The notes: generated from the sequence alone by a model not told the origin. A DNA stretch of 64,000 nucleotides from Luteimonas galliterrae (GCF_023374055.1 NZ_JAMBEP010000001.1:2046001-2110000), one strand, 5' to 3'. Numbered from the stretch's first letter, positions 44,708 through 52,414 are shown. Translations and numbers: made by a program.

Positions 44708-44928
44708 AACGGTTGCTCGGATTGGCCGGATGGGCGGTAGTGGCGCTCGGCGCAGGCATAGCCGTGTTTTCGCTCTGGGCCCTGCTGGACCCCGCGGGCG
44801 CGCAGCTATCGGACGACGCGAATCCATTCGCGGATCCGCCGTCCACCGGCGACCTGATCGTGAGGCTGGCGGGAGGCCTTGCCATTGCGGCATCGGGACT
44901 CTGGCTGATAGCGAGGGGCGAACCATGA
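44704..44928 (+). CDS. Small two-helix membrane protein within the molybdoenzyme operon
   Basis: A 74-residue protein, unrecognised. Hydrophobic helices at residues 5-28 (LGLAGWAVVALGAGIAVFSL) and near residues 52-68 (LIVRLAGGLAIAASGLWLIA) flank an acidic loop. It overlaps by ATGA at both ends, with the catalytic gene and with the FeS gene, so it is coupled to both. Such a gene is not part of the standard SoeABC or DmsABC set. It may be an assembly factor or a small membrane subunit. Confidence 0.7.
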   Translation: MKRLLGLAGWAVVALGAGIAVFSLWALLDPAGAQLSDDANPFADPPSTGDLIVRLAGGLAIAASGLWLIARGEP

Positions 44929-45809
44929 CTGCGCTGCCCCCGCCGTCGAAGAAGAAACTCGGCCTGGTCATCGACCTGGACACCTGTGTCGGCTGCCATG
45001 CCTGCGCGACCAGTTGCAAGGAGTGGAATTCCGGCGGCATCGCCGGGCCGCTGACCGACGAGAACCCGTATGGCAAGGATCCGTCCGGGGTTTGGTTCAA
45101 CCGCGTGCACAGCTACGAAGTCGCACCGTTGGCTTCCCTTCTCCCTTCGGGAGAAGAGCCTGCCCCGGACTCGATCCGGGGTGCCCGAAGGGCGGATGAG
45201 GGTTCGGAGTACGACGTCCGCTTGAACGCCGTCGCTTCGCCGAACCCTCACCCCAACCCCTCTCCCGGAGGGAGAGGGGCTATAGCAGCCGCGCAACCGG
45301 CGATGACGCTGCATTTCCCGCGCAGTTGCCTGCACTGCGAAACGCCGGCCTGCGTCACGGTATGCCCCACCGGCGCCAGCTACAAGCGCGCCGAGGACGG
45401 CATCGTGCTGGTCGACGAAGACAAGTGCATCGGCTGCAAGCTGTGCAGCTGGGCCTGCCCCTACGGCGCGCGCGAGTATTCGGCGGTCGAAGGCGTGATG
45501 AAGAAATGCACGCTGTGCGTGGACCGCATCTACAACCAGAACCTGGAAGAGAGCGAACGCCAGCCGGCCTGCGTGCAGGCTTGTCCGACCAAGGCTCGGC
45601 ACTTCGGCGATCTGGGCGATCCGGAATCGAAAGTGTCCAAACTGGTGGCCGAACGCGGCGGCGTGGCGCTGATGCCCGAATTGGGCTACCAGCCGGTCAA
45701 CCGCTATCTGCCGCCGCGGCCGCGGCGCGCGGGCGATGAAGGCGCGGCCGAAAATCCGTCAAAAGCGGCGTCGCCGTTGCATTGGTTGGATCGGATCCTG
45801 AAGCGCTAA
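44925..45809 (+). CDS. 4Fe-4S ferredoxin-type electron-transfer subunit, SoeB/DmsB-like
   Basis: A 294-residue cytoplasmic FeS protein carrying four cubane clusters. The Cys groups are visible in CVGCHACATSCKEW, CLHCETPACVTVCPTG, CIGCKLCSWACPYG and CTLCVDRI...ACVQACPTKA. It transfers electrons between the molybdenum subunit and the membrane anchor. The ATG at 44925 overlaps the upstream small gene. Residues about 70-119, between the first and second clusters, come from a palindromic insertion and are unlike the rest of the protein. Confidence 0.92.
   Translation: MTALPPPSKKKLGLVIDLDTCVGCHACATSCKEWNSGGIAGPLTDENPYGKDPSGVWFNRVHSYEVAPLASLLPSGEEPAPDSIRGARRADEGSEYDVRLNAVASPNPHPNPSPGGRGAIAAAQPAMTLHFPRSCLHCETPACVTVCPTGASYKRAEDGIVLVDEDKCIGCKLCSWACPYGAREYSAVEGVMKKCTLCVDRIYNQNLEESERQPACVQACPTKARHFGDLGDPESKVSKLVAERGGVALMPELGYQPVNRYLPPRPRRAGDEGAAENPSKAASPLHWLDRILKR
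45133..45281 (+). repeat. In-frame palindromic element inside the FeS subunit gene, with a nested element (family E)
   Basis: Left arm CTTCTCCCTTCGGGAGAAG and, further on, GCCCGAAGGGCGGATGAGGG; right arm the CCCTCTCCCGGAGGGAGAGG type with CCGAACCCTCACC. Compared with copy 2 the left arm is interrupted by a second palindrome, CCCCGGACTCGATCCGGGG (45163-45181). The frame still stays open through both. Confidence 0.87.
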
Positions 45810-45852
45810 GCCGATCACGCTTGCAGGTTGCTGTTTGTGGGGGCTTTTAAGC

Positions 45853-45965
45853 CGCCATTCCCGCGAAGGCGGGAATCCAGTGACTTTCCGTTCGCATTTC
45901 CAGTACTTTGTCTTCTGAAACAAGAAGCCAAGTCGCTGGATTCCCGCCTTCGCGGGGAATGACGG
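45853..45965. repeat. Inverted repeat, family D (ATTCCCGCGAAGGCGGGAAT type)
   Basis: Arms CATTCCCGCGAAGGCGGGAA and its near complement near 45939-45961, with a loop of about 60 nt. Located between the FeS subunit and the membrane anchor gene, inside the operon; it occupies most of the 192 bp gap. Confidence 0.85.
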
Positions 45966-46001
45966 CCTTGAAGCAACGGCAAAGCAGGAAGTCGGAATCG
46001 C

Positions 46002-46961
46002 ATGCACCCCGCCCTCTCCGTCATCTTCTTCACCACGCTGTCGGGCGCCGGCTACGGCCTGCTGGTCTGGCTGGGGATCTCGGTCTCGATGCTGCAAACG
46101 CGCGGCAGCATGGCACCGCAACTGGCCTCGATGCAGTTGATCGCCGCGGCGCTGGCCATAGTCCTGGTGACGGTAGGCCTGCTGTGCTCGCTGGGCCATC
46201 TGGGCAAGCCGCAACGCGCCTGGCGCGCGATGTCGCAATGGCGCACTTCATGGTTGTCGCGCGAAGGCGTGCTGTCGCTGCTGACCTATCTGCCGGCGAT
46301 GGCGATGGTGTTCCTGTTGTGGCGCAACGAAAAATCCGCCGACGCTGCGGCGCTGCTGGTGATCGTCGGCATGGTCACCGCCATGCTGGCGCTGGCGACG
46401 ATCGCCTGCACGGCGATGATCTACGCCTCGCTTAAGCCGATCCCCGCCTGGACACATCCGCTGGTGCTGCCGGGCTATCTGCTGTTCGCCCTGCTCGGCG
46501 GCGCGGCGCTGTTGTTCCTGCTGATGCTGTGGCGGTTGCCCGACGCCCAGGCGGCAGGCGGGCTGTCGAAGATCCTGGCGGTGCTGGGCGTGCTGGCCGC
46601 GCTATTGAAGCTGCTGTACTGGCGCGAGACCGACCGCAGCGACCCGCGGCCGGCCCGCGGCGCGGCCGTCGGTCTGCCCGGGCGCGAGGTGGAAGTGTTC
46701 GAACGCCCGCATACCGAGGCCAACTTCATCACCAAAGAAATGGTCTTCGTGGTCGCACGCGAGCATTCACGGCGGCTGCGCCGGCTAGCGCTGGGCCTGT
46801 TCGCCGGGGTGCCGGTGCTGGCGGCCGTGGCGATAGCGCTCTGGCCCAAAGCCGCCGCCGGACTGTTCCCGCTGACCGTGGTCTGCATGCTGGCTGGTAC
46901 CTTCGTCGAGCGCTGGCTATTCTTCGCCGAGGCTAAACACGTGGTAAGCCGCTACTACTGA
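46002..46961 (+). CDS. Membrane anchor subunit, DmsC/SoeC-like
   Basis: A 319-residue integral membrane protein with eight predicted helices (VIFFTTLSGAGYGLLVWLG, LASMQLIAAALAIVLVTVGL, LLTYLPAMAMVFLLW, LLVIVGMVTAMLALATIAC and others), of the DmsC family. It links the FeS subunit to the quinone pool. The GHLGKPQRAWRAMSQWRTSWLSRE loop, quoted here as its GHLGKPQRAW core, is the DmsC hallmark. It is the last gene of the operon, separated from the FeS gene by a repeat. The start is the ATG at 46002 with weak upstream purines. Confidence 0.9.
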   Translation: MHPALSVIFFTTLSGAGYGLLVWLGISVSMLQTRGSMAPQLASMQLIAAALAIVLVTVGLLCSLGHLGKPQRAWRAMSQWRTSWLSREGVLSLLTYLPAMAMVFLLWRNEKSADAAALLVIVGMVTAMLALATIACTAMIYASLKPIPAWTHPLVLPGYLLFALLGGAALLFLLMLWRLPDAQAAGGLSKILAVLGVLAALLKLLYWRETDRSDPRPARGAAVGLPGREVEVFERPHTEANFITKEMVFVVAREHSRRLRRLALGLFAGVPVLAAVAIALWPKAAAGLFPLTVVCMLAGTFVERWLFFAEAKHVVSRYY

Positions 46962-46975
46962 TCCGGTCCAGGGCC

Positions 46976-47023
46976 TTGGGATCGCCGCGTTTTGGCTGCA
47001 TAATGGGCATGTAAACGTTTACA
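46976..47023 (+). promoter_or_regulatory. Putative sigma-70 promoter with overlapping LacI-type operator
   Basis: A -35-like TTGGGA (46976-46981), a 17 nt spacer and a -10-like CATAAT (46999-47004) precede a perfect 14 bp palindrome TGTAAACGTTTACA (47010-47023) located about where transcription would start. The palindrome has the central ACGT and TGTAAA flanks typical of LacI/GalR-family operators. AAGGA (47027-47031) is the ribosome-binding site for the next gene. Confidence 0.6.
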
Positions 47024-47038
47024 TTCAAGGAATGCGCC

Positions 47039-47695
47039 ATGTTGGCCGCCTGGTGGTTCGCCGTGATCGGCCAACCCCTGTCACCGCTGCCCCTGCCTGA
47101 ACTGCCCGACCAGCCGCTGGCGGTCGCGGTAGCGGCTGCGCGCATGTCCGCGCTGCCGACCTGTTTCAGCCTGGTCTGCGGCGATGCCGAATGGTCCAAC
47201 CGCAGCTTCCTCAGCTTCGGCCGAGCCGACAAGCCCGGGCCGCAGCCGCTGCCAGGCCAGCCGGTTTACGGCCTGCATCTGAACGCGCCGGCTTCGTCGC
47301 GCGACTGGATGGACAGTTACGCGAAGGATTGGCGGGTCGGCGCCCGCTACGGCGTGGCGGCGATCCGGCGGCCCAACACCGAAGTGAAGATGATCTTCGG
47401 CACCGGCTACCGGCTGCAGCCCTGGGTCGACGACGGCGTCGGCGTCACCGGCCCGGTGGCGCGCGCCAGCCTGGATTTCAACCAGCGCTTCGGCGAGCGC
47501 GCGCGCTGGAGCCAGCAGGTGCAGCTGGAAAGCGGGCGCAACAACACCACTTTCGTGCGCAATGCGATCAGTTTCGATGTCGAGATCCGGCCGCAGGTGA
47601 CGCTCAAGTCCGGCGTCGAGACGCGGCGCGCGGCGACCGGCGGCGACGCTACGATCGATACCGAAGGTTCGGTGAAGCTGCAATACGCGTTCTGA
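47039..47695 (+). CDS. Putative DUF481-like outer-membrane protein
   Basis: A 218-residue protein from the ATG at 47039. The first 35 residues are hydrophobic and Pro/Leu-rich and could act as an atypical signal. The rest alternates polar and hydrophobic residues like a beta-barrel (VGARYGVAAIRRP, VKMIFGTGYRLQPWVDD, ARASLDFNQRFGERARWSQQ) and ends in Phe (KLQYAF), the C-terminal signature of outer-membrane proteins. This pattern suggests the DUF481/YdiY family. Transcription looks controlled by the palindromic operator upstream. Confidence 0.55.
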   Translation: MLAAWWFAVIGQPLSPLPLPELPDQPLAVAVAAARMSALPTCFSLVCGDAEWSNRSFLSFGRADKPGPQPLPGQPVYGLHLNAPASSRDWMDSYAKDWRVGARYGVAAIRRPNTEVKMIFGTGYRLQPWVDDGVGVTGPVARASLDFNQRFGERARWSQQVQLESGRNNTTFVRNAISFDVEIRPQVTLKSGVETRRAATGGDATIDTEGSVKLQYAF

Positions 47696-47704
47696 CATTC
47701 GCTC

Positions 47705-47790
47705 TTCGTAGGAGCGGCTTTAACCGCGAGCTCTTCTCTCGCGGTTTCGCGATTCGGGCAAAAGCTCGCGGCTAAAGCCGCTCTTACGAA
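47705..47790. repeat. REP-type inverted repeat, family A
   Basis: Arms CGTAGGAGCGGCTTTAACCG and complement (one mismatch), lying between the convergent outer-membrane protein gene and hemC. Confidence 0.87.
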
Positions 47791-47804
47791 GGCAGAGAAA
47801 CGCC

Positions 47805-48722
47805 TCAGACGTGCGCGCGCAGCCAGTCGCCGGCGCCCTGATCGAGCAGCTTCTGCGCGACTTCGATGCCGAGCGCCTCTGCAGCATCGGCATCGCCCTC
47901 GCCGTTCGCGCGCAGCAAGCGGCCGTCCTCGACCGAACCGACCAAGCCTTCCAGCGACAAACGCGAACCTGCCAGCGACGCGTGCGCCGCCACCGGCACG
48001 TGGCAGCTGCCGTGCAGCGCGCGGTTCATCGCGCGCTCGGCTTCGACGCGGGCGCGGGTGTCGGCATGGTCCAGCGCTGCGCATCGCGACTGCGTCGCGG
48101 CATCTTCGCTGCGGCATTCGATGGCGATCGCACCCTGCGCCGGCGCGGGCAGCCAGTCCGGCGCATCGAGCCGCGCGCGGATCCGCGAAGCCAGGTCCAG
48201 CCGTTGCAAGCCGGCGCAGGCCAGCACGATCGCGTCGTACTCGCCGGCATCCAGCTTGGCCAGACGCGTGTTGACGTTGCCGCGCAGGTCGAGCAGCTGC
48301 AGATCCGGGCGCCGCGCGCGCAGTTGCGCTTGCCGGCGCAACGAAGAAGTGCCGACGCGTGCGCCCCGGGGCAAGGCATCGATCGATGCATGACGGTTGC
48401 TGACGAAGGCGTCGGCCGAATCGGCGCGTTCCAGGATCGCCGGCAGCGCGAAGCCGGGCTCCAGTTCCATCGGCACATCCTTGAGCGAATGCACCGCGCA
48501 ATCGGCCTGGCCGCGCTGCATCGCCACTTCCAGTTCCTTCAGGAACAGGCCCTTGCCGCCGATCGCAGCCAGCGAGCGGTCCAGCACTTCGTCGCCACGC
48601 GTGCTCATCGGCACCAATTCCACCGCGAGGCCGGGATGCGCCGCGCGGAGCAATGCTGCGACGTGTTCGCTCTGCCATAGCGCCAGCGGGCTTTTGCGGG
48701 TTGCGATACGAAGAATGGCCAT
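47805..48722 (-). CDS. hemC: Porphobilinogen deaminase (hydroxymethylbilane synthase)
   Basis: Joins four porphobilinogen molecules into hydroxymethylbilane for haem and sirohaem synthesis. It has 305 residues (313 in E. coli). The family N-terminus [16 protein letters not shown], the [11 protein letters not shown] and VHSLKDVP motifs, [11 protein letters not shown], and the cofactor-binding Cys in HGSCHVPV near residue 240 (GGCQVP in E. coli) are all present. In pseudomonads hemC follows algR directly; here 989 bp of repeat DNA separates them. Confidence 0.97.
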   Translation of the reverse strand: MAILRIATRKSPLALWQSEHVAALLRAAHPGLAVELVPMSTRGDEVLDRSLAAIGGKGLFLKELEVAMQRGQADCAVHSLKDVPMELEPGFALPAILERADSADAFVSNRHASIDALPRGARVGTSSLRRQAQLRARRPDLQLLDLRGNVNTRLAKLDAGEYDAIVLACAGLQRLDLASRIRARLDAPDWLPAPAQGAIAIECRSEDAATQSRCAALDHADTRARVEAERAMNRALHGSCHVPVAAHASLAGSRLSLEGLVGSVEDGRLLRANGEGDADAAEALGIEVAQKLLDQGAGDWLRAHV

Positions 48723-48958
48723 GCGCCATTATCGCCCCCTGCCTCCGCTTTGTAGAGCGGGGCTTACCCCACTGTTGCTTCAAAGCCGTCATCCCGTCGA
48801 GTGCCGGAATCCAGCGCCTTGGCTTGTCTCCCCTCTTTGAAAAAGAGGGCCGGGGGGAGATTTGCTGTTGCTTTGTAGCGCGGAACTTGCTCCGCTGCCT
48901 TTGCTTGGGGTTTGTGGCGACCTGCCGGCCGGGGTTTCGTCCGCTAAAACCGCGGCCG
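48723..48958. repeat. Repeat-derived non-coding DNA upstream of the long element
   Basis: Contains single arms of several families: a TAGAGCGGGGCTTACCCC hairpin, a CATCCCGTCGAGTGCCGG-type arm, a CCCCTCTTTGAAAAAGAGGG hairpin (family C), and a GCGGAACTTGCTCCGC hairpin. No gene is seen. The same order precedes the element at 55083 (from about 54860). Confidence 0.75.
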
Positions 48959-49308
48959 AGTTACTTTCTTTTTGTGGGGCCCAAAAAGAACAGTAACCAA
49001 AGAAAAAGGGCCTTTGGAAGGGATCCCGGCGATGGGGTTCCCCGTGTTCTTGGCCCTTCTCGCCGGCCCTCGGGATTCCTCCCTCGCTTCGACATTCAGA
49101 TTCGAGGCGATCGACCAGAACGCTCCTTAGCGAAACTCCGCAAAAGCCACGTCACTACAATCGCGGCGAATCAAAATCTAGTACCTGCGTAAGAAGGTCA
49201 GCCACGACGAAAGCAGATCCGCTGGCGGACTTTCAGGTGCGACGCATCGCACCGCAGTTCAGGCCCTTTCTTGGGTTACTTTCTTTGGGCCAGCAAAGAA
49301 AGTGACCC
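48959..49308. repeat. Long dispersed element, full copy 1
   Basis: About 350 bp bounded by inverted hairpin ends. The left end is 48959-49016 (ACTTTCTTTTTGTGGGGCCC...) and the right end is 49261-49308 (GGGTTACTTTCTTTGGGCCA...). The ends are roughly complementary to each other. The interior holds the conserved AATCAAAATCTAGTACCTGC core (49170-49189). It shares most of its bases with 55083-55434; the right half also occurs at 7965. No open frame of note. Could be a non-autonomous mobile element or a structured RNA. Confidence 0.8.
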
Positions 49309-49450
49309 GCGCGCAGCGCGGAAGCCTTTGTCCATGGCGCGAGCCGCAGCGCAAGCGGCGAGGACGCGGGCCTGGATCCCGGCCTTCGCCGGGATGACGG
49401 CTGAGGGGCACAGCAAGAGCAACATGGGTCCCAGCGTTCGCTGGGATGAC

Positions 49451-49570
49451 GGCATAGGAGCGAACGGCTTAAGAGCGAACGGCTTAAGAGCAAAGGGCTT
49501 AAGAGCAAAGGGCTTAAGAGCGAAGGGCTTAAGAGCGAAGGGCTTAAGAGCGAACCGCTTAAGAGCAAGA
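49451..49570. repeat. 15 bp tandem repeat, 8 units
   Basis: Units of the form GGCTTAAGAGCGAAC/G repeat exactly every 15 bp with 1-3 differences per unit. They follow a CCCAGCGTTCGCTGGG hairpin that is part of the long repeat's 3' flank. A related 7-unit array is at 55571. A shorter array of about 12 bp units (CTCAGAGCAAAA) follows at 49595-49637. Confidence 0.9.
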
Positions 49571-49646
49571 GCAGCGGGGCTTGCCCCGCTCTACTCAGAG
49601 TCAGAGCAAAGCTCAGAGCAAAACTCAGAGCAAAACAAGGGCAGCG

Positions 49647-49716
49647 GAGCAGGCGTTACAGAGCAGGCGTTACAGAGCAGGCGTTACAGAGCGGGCGTTA
49701 CAGAGCGGGCATTACA
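49647..49716. repeat. 14 bp tandem repeat, 5 units, running into the algR stop codon
   Basis: Five units of GAGCAGGCGTTACA (last two GAGCGGGC). The TAA stop of the response regulator gene (49712-49714, minus strand) lies in the last unit, so the array has either expanded from or eroded into the gene end. Confidence 0.88.
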
Positions 49717-50440
49717 GATGCTTGACGGCTTCTTTCAAGCCGGTCACGCAGCGTCGGCTGACTTCCAGCGGCTGCTTGCCATGGCGCAGGATCGCGTGCA
49801 CGTGCCCGTCCGGCGCGCGTTTGAGTTCGACCAGTTCATGCCGGGCCACCAGACAGTTGCGGTGGATGCGCACGAAGCGTTCGCCGAATTCCTCTTCCAG
49901 CGACTTCAGCGATTCCTCCAGCAAATCCTCGCCACGGGCGTGATGCACGACCACGTACTTCTCGTCGGCCTGCAGGTAATGCACGTCCTCGATCGGGATC
50001 AGCCGCAGGCTGCCGCGCATGCGCGCGCACAGATGCGTGCGCAGACGCGTGCCCGGATGCGAAGCGTCGCGTTCGCGGCCTGCGGCGAAAGTGCGCACAC
50101 GCTCGATCGCGGCGGCCAGGCGCTCGGGGCGCACCGGCTTGAGCAGATAGTCGATCGCCGCCGCTTCGAACGCCGACAGCGCATGCGCGTCGTAAGCGGT
50201 GCAGAACACGACCGCCGGGCGCGGATCGAACGCGGCCAGGTGGCGCGCCGCCTCCAACCCGTCGATGCCCGGCATCGCGATGTCCAGCAACACCAGATCC
50301 GGATCGTGCTCGGCGCAGGCATGCAGCGCTTCGCGGCCGTCGCCCGCCTCGGCGACCACCTGCACGCCGGCCTGCTCGGCGAGCAGATCGCGCAAGCGCT
50401 CGCGTGCCAGGGGTTCGTCGTCGGCGATGACTATCTTCAA
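49712..50440 (-). CDS. algR: LytTR-family response regulator (AlgR-like)
   Basis: Two-domain transcription regulator of 242 residues. The receiver domain starts with KIVIADDEPLARERL; the phospho-acceptor Asp is in DLVLLDIAMPG near residue 54, Thr/Lys switch residues in VVFCTAYDA and YLLKPVRPER. The C-terminal LytTR DNA-binding domain has IEDVHYLQADEKYVVVHH and FVRIHRNCLVAR. The start is best placed at the TTG at 50440, which gives the family N-terminus and has GAGGGGG upstream; an ATG ten codons upstream is possible. Together with algZ and hemC this is the known algZ-algR-hemC order. In Pseudomonas it controls exopolysaccharide and motility. Confidence 0.92.
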   Translation of the reverse strand: MKIVIADDEPLARERLRDLLAEQAGVQVVAEAGDGREALHACAEHDPDLVLLDIAMPGIDGLEAARHLAAFDPRPAVVFCTAYDAHALSAFEAAAIDYLLKPVRPERLAAAIERVRTFAAGRERDASHPGTRLRTHLCARMRGSLRLIPIEDVHYLQADEKYVVVHHARGEDLLEESLKSLEEEFGERFVRIHRNCLVARHELVELKRAPDGHVHAILRHGKQPLEVSRRCVTGLKEAVKHL

Positions 50441-50453
50441 AGCGCTGGCCCCC

Positions 50454-51509
50454 TCACGGCCGTCGGGCATAACCCAGCGGCAGGCTGAGTTCGCACTCAT
50501 AGTAGCCCTCCGCCCAGGCGGCGGTCATCCGTGCGCGCGGACCGAAAGCGTAGGCCAGCCGATGGCCGATGCTGCGCTGCGCATGGCCGGCTCCGGCACC
50601 TACCGGGGACGCCACGGGCGGCGCCGGATTGCGGATGCGGATCCGCAGCAAATGATCGTCGGCCTCCAGCCCTATCTCTACCTGCCCCCCTTCCGGCAGC
50701 CGCGAGACGCCATGCAGCACCGCGTTCTCGACCAGCGGCTGCAGCGTCAGCCGGGGCATCGGCAGCGACCAAGGCAAGGGCTCCTGCCTTTTCCATTCGA
50801 TCGACAGGCGTTCGCCCAGGCGCAGCGATTCGATCGCCAGGTAGCGTTCGGCCAACTCGACTTCCTCGGCCAGACTGGAGCCGCTTTCGCCCGCATCCAG
50901 CGCGGCGCGGAACAAGTCGGACAAGTCCAGCACCGCGCGCTCGGCGACCGCCGGCTGGCTGCGCAGCAGGCTGGCGATCAAGTTCATGCTGTTGAACAGG
51001 AAATGCGGCCGGATGCGCGCCTGCAACGCATCGGCTTGCGCGCGCGCGTTGGCGTTGACCTGCGCGCGCCAACCGTCGATCACGTAGAAATAGCGCAGCG
51101 CCAATGCGGTGATCAGCGCGACGATCGCCGCGCTGCCGCCGACGAAGCGCCAGAACCCCGGCAGGCCGCCGTTGTCGTCGCCGCCGACGCTGGCGAACAA
51201 GGCGTGCACGATGCCCGCGGCGACGATCGCCACCGCGCAGGCCGCAGCAATGGCGAGCATGGAGCCGATGCGCGGCGGCCGGCTCGACAGGTTGCGTCGC
51301 ATCCGGCACAGCATGACCGACACCGCCAGCGCCAACCACAGCGCGAAACCGCTGGCGCGCATGAATCCTGCAAGATCCCAGCCGCGTACGCCGTCCGGCG
51401 CCAGCACCACCACCACCACCGCCAGTTCGGCCAGGCCCAGCAACGCGGCGACGCGATGCAGCCGGCACAGGTCGGGAAACCACAGTTCTGCGTTGCGCGG
51501 TTCGTTCAC
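50454..51509 (-). CDS. algZ: LytS/AlgZ-type sensor histidine kinase
   Basis: A 351-residue membrane kinase with a GTG start at 51509. Four hydrophobic helices lie in the N-terminal half (VAALLGLAELAVVVVVLAP, ASGFALWLALAVSVMLC, MLAIAAACAVAIVAAGIVHA and VGGSAAIVALITALALRYF). The His_kinase domain has the phospho-acceptor His in QARIRPHFLFNSMNLIASLL (residue about 168) and an ATPase N box LVENAVLHGV near residue 267; the G-box is weak, as in this family. It is transcribed directly before algR with a 13 bp spacer and after the esterase with a 3 bp gap. Confidence 0.9.
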   Translation of the reverse strand: MNEPRNAELWFPDLCRLHRVAALLGLAELAVVVVVLAPDGVRGWDLAGFMRASGFALWLALAVSVMLCRMRRNLSSRPPRIGSMLAIAAACAVAIVAAGIVHALFASVGGDDNGGLPGFWRFVGGSAAIVALITALALRYFYVIDGWRAQVNANARAQADALQARIRPHFLFNSMNLIASLLRSQPAVAERAVLDLSDLFRAALDAGESGSSLAEEVELAERYLAIESLRLGERLSIEWKRQEPLPWSLPMPRLTLQPLVENAVLHGVSRLPEGGQVEIGLEADDHLLRIRIRNPAPPVASPVGAGAGHAQRSIGHRLAYAFGPRARMTAAWAEGYYECELSLPLGYARRP

Positions 51510-51512
51510 GGC

Positions 51513-52184
51513 TCAGGGCGACGCGAAACGCCGCGACAGCCAGTCGCCCAGGTCGCGTATTTCTTCGGCGCATACCTGATGCGCCATCGGATAGCCGCGC
51601 CAATCGACCGCGAAACCCAGCATCTTCAACAAGGCTGCGCTGTGTTCTCCGGCCGCGAAGGGCACCACCGGATCCTGCGTTCCATGCGCCATGAACAACG
51701 GCTGCGCAATGGCGCCTTCGGCCAGGAATTCTGCGGCTTTGTTGGCGGCCGGAAGATACGTCGACAGGCCGACCAGGCCCGCCAGCGGCCTGTGCCTGCG
51801 CAGGCCAGCGGCCAGCGCGATCGCGCCGCCTTGCGAGAAACCGGCCAGTACGATGCGTTCGTCGGCAATGCCGCGTCCGTGTTCGCGTGCGATCAGCGCT
51901 TCTACCTGCGCCACCGATTCGAGGACGCCGGCTTCGTCGGCGCGGTTGGCCAGATCGAAATCGACGATGTCGTACCAGGCGCGCATGCGCATGCCGCCGT
52001 TGATGGTGACCGCTCGCTGCGGCGCATGCGGGAATACGAAACGCAACGGCGGCCAGTCGCGCCGCACCAGTTCGGGGACGATCGGCGCGAAGTCGTGGCC
52101 GTCGGCGCCCAGGCCGTGCAACCAGAGCACGGTCCATTGCGGCGACGGGCCGGTTTCTTGTTCGACGGTTTCCAGCAAGGACAT
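51513..52184 (-). CDS. Carboxylesterase (acyl-protein thioesterase-like)
   Basis: A 223-residue alpha/beta hydrolase of the carboxylesterase 2/phospholipase group. It has VLWLHGLGADGHDF near residue 19, the nucleophile elbow GFSQGGAIALA near residue 114, catalytic Asp in GTQDPVVPF and His in YPMAHQVCAEE. No signal peptide, so it is cytoplasmic. It is the first gene of an operon with algZ and algR; this association is common in the group but the functional link is unknown. Confidence 0.92.
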   Translation of the reverse strand: MSLLETVEQETGPSPQWTVLWLHGLGADGHDFAPIVPELVRRDWPPLRFVFPHAPQRAVTINGGMRMRAWYDIVDFDLANRADEAGVLESVAQVEALIAREHGRGIADERIVLAGFSQGGAIALAAGLRRHRPLAGLVGLSTYLPAANKAAEFLAEGAIAQPLFMAHGTQDPVVPFAAGEHSAALLKMLGFAVDWRGYPMAHQVCAEEIRDLGDWLSRRFASP

Positions 52185-52230
52185 CCGAACCTCCCCAGTT
52201 CGGGCGATTGTGCACGAAAAGCGATGCGGT

Positions 52231-52407
52231 GCACCCTCTCCCGCAACGCGGGAGAGGGCCGGGGTGAGGGCGCGCGGGCGCTCAGATCGCGTCAAACCGA
52301 GATGGAGCGGTAAAGGCTTTTCGCAGCCGACGACCCGAATCGAGCCTGCGTCGCCCCTGCAACTTCGCGCGCCCTCACCCAACCCTCTCCCGCAGGCGGG
52401 AGAGGGC
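52231..52407. repeat. Inverted repeat, family E, intergenic copy
   Basis: Left arm CACCCTCTCCCGCAACGCGG and right arm ending GCAGGCGGGAGAGGG with TGAGGG/CCCTCA cores, separated by about 100 nt. The same family occurs in frame inside the molybdoenzyme genes. It lies between the convergent-side ends of the esterase start and the alpha-mannosidase stop. Confidence 0.85.
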
Positions 52408-52414
52408 TTAAGCA

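Noticed and set aside
49451-49716. Possible CRISPR array
   Set aside because: The units are directly adjacent 14-15 bp repeats without spacers, and no cas gene is present.
49271-50488. Plus-strand open frame with a repeated RAKGL/RANGL pentapeptide
   Set aside because: The 15 bp tandem array keeps the frame open by its period. The frame continues antisense to algR, lacks a ribosome-binding site and has no plausible globular part.
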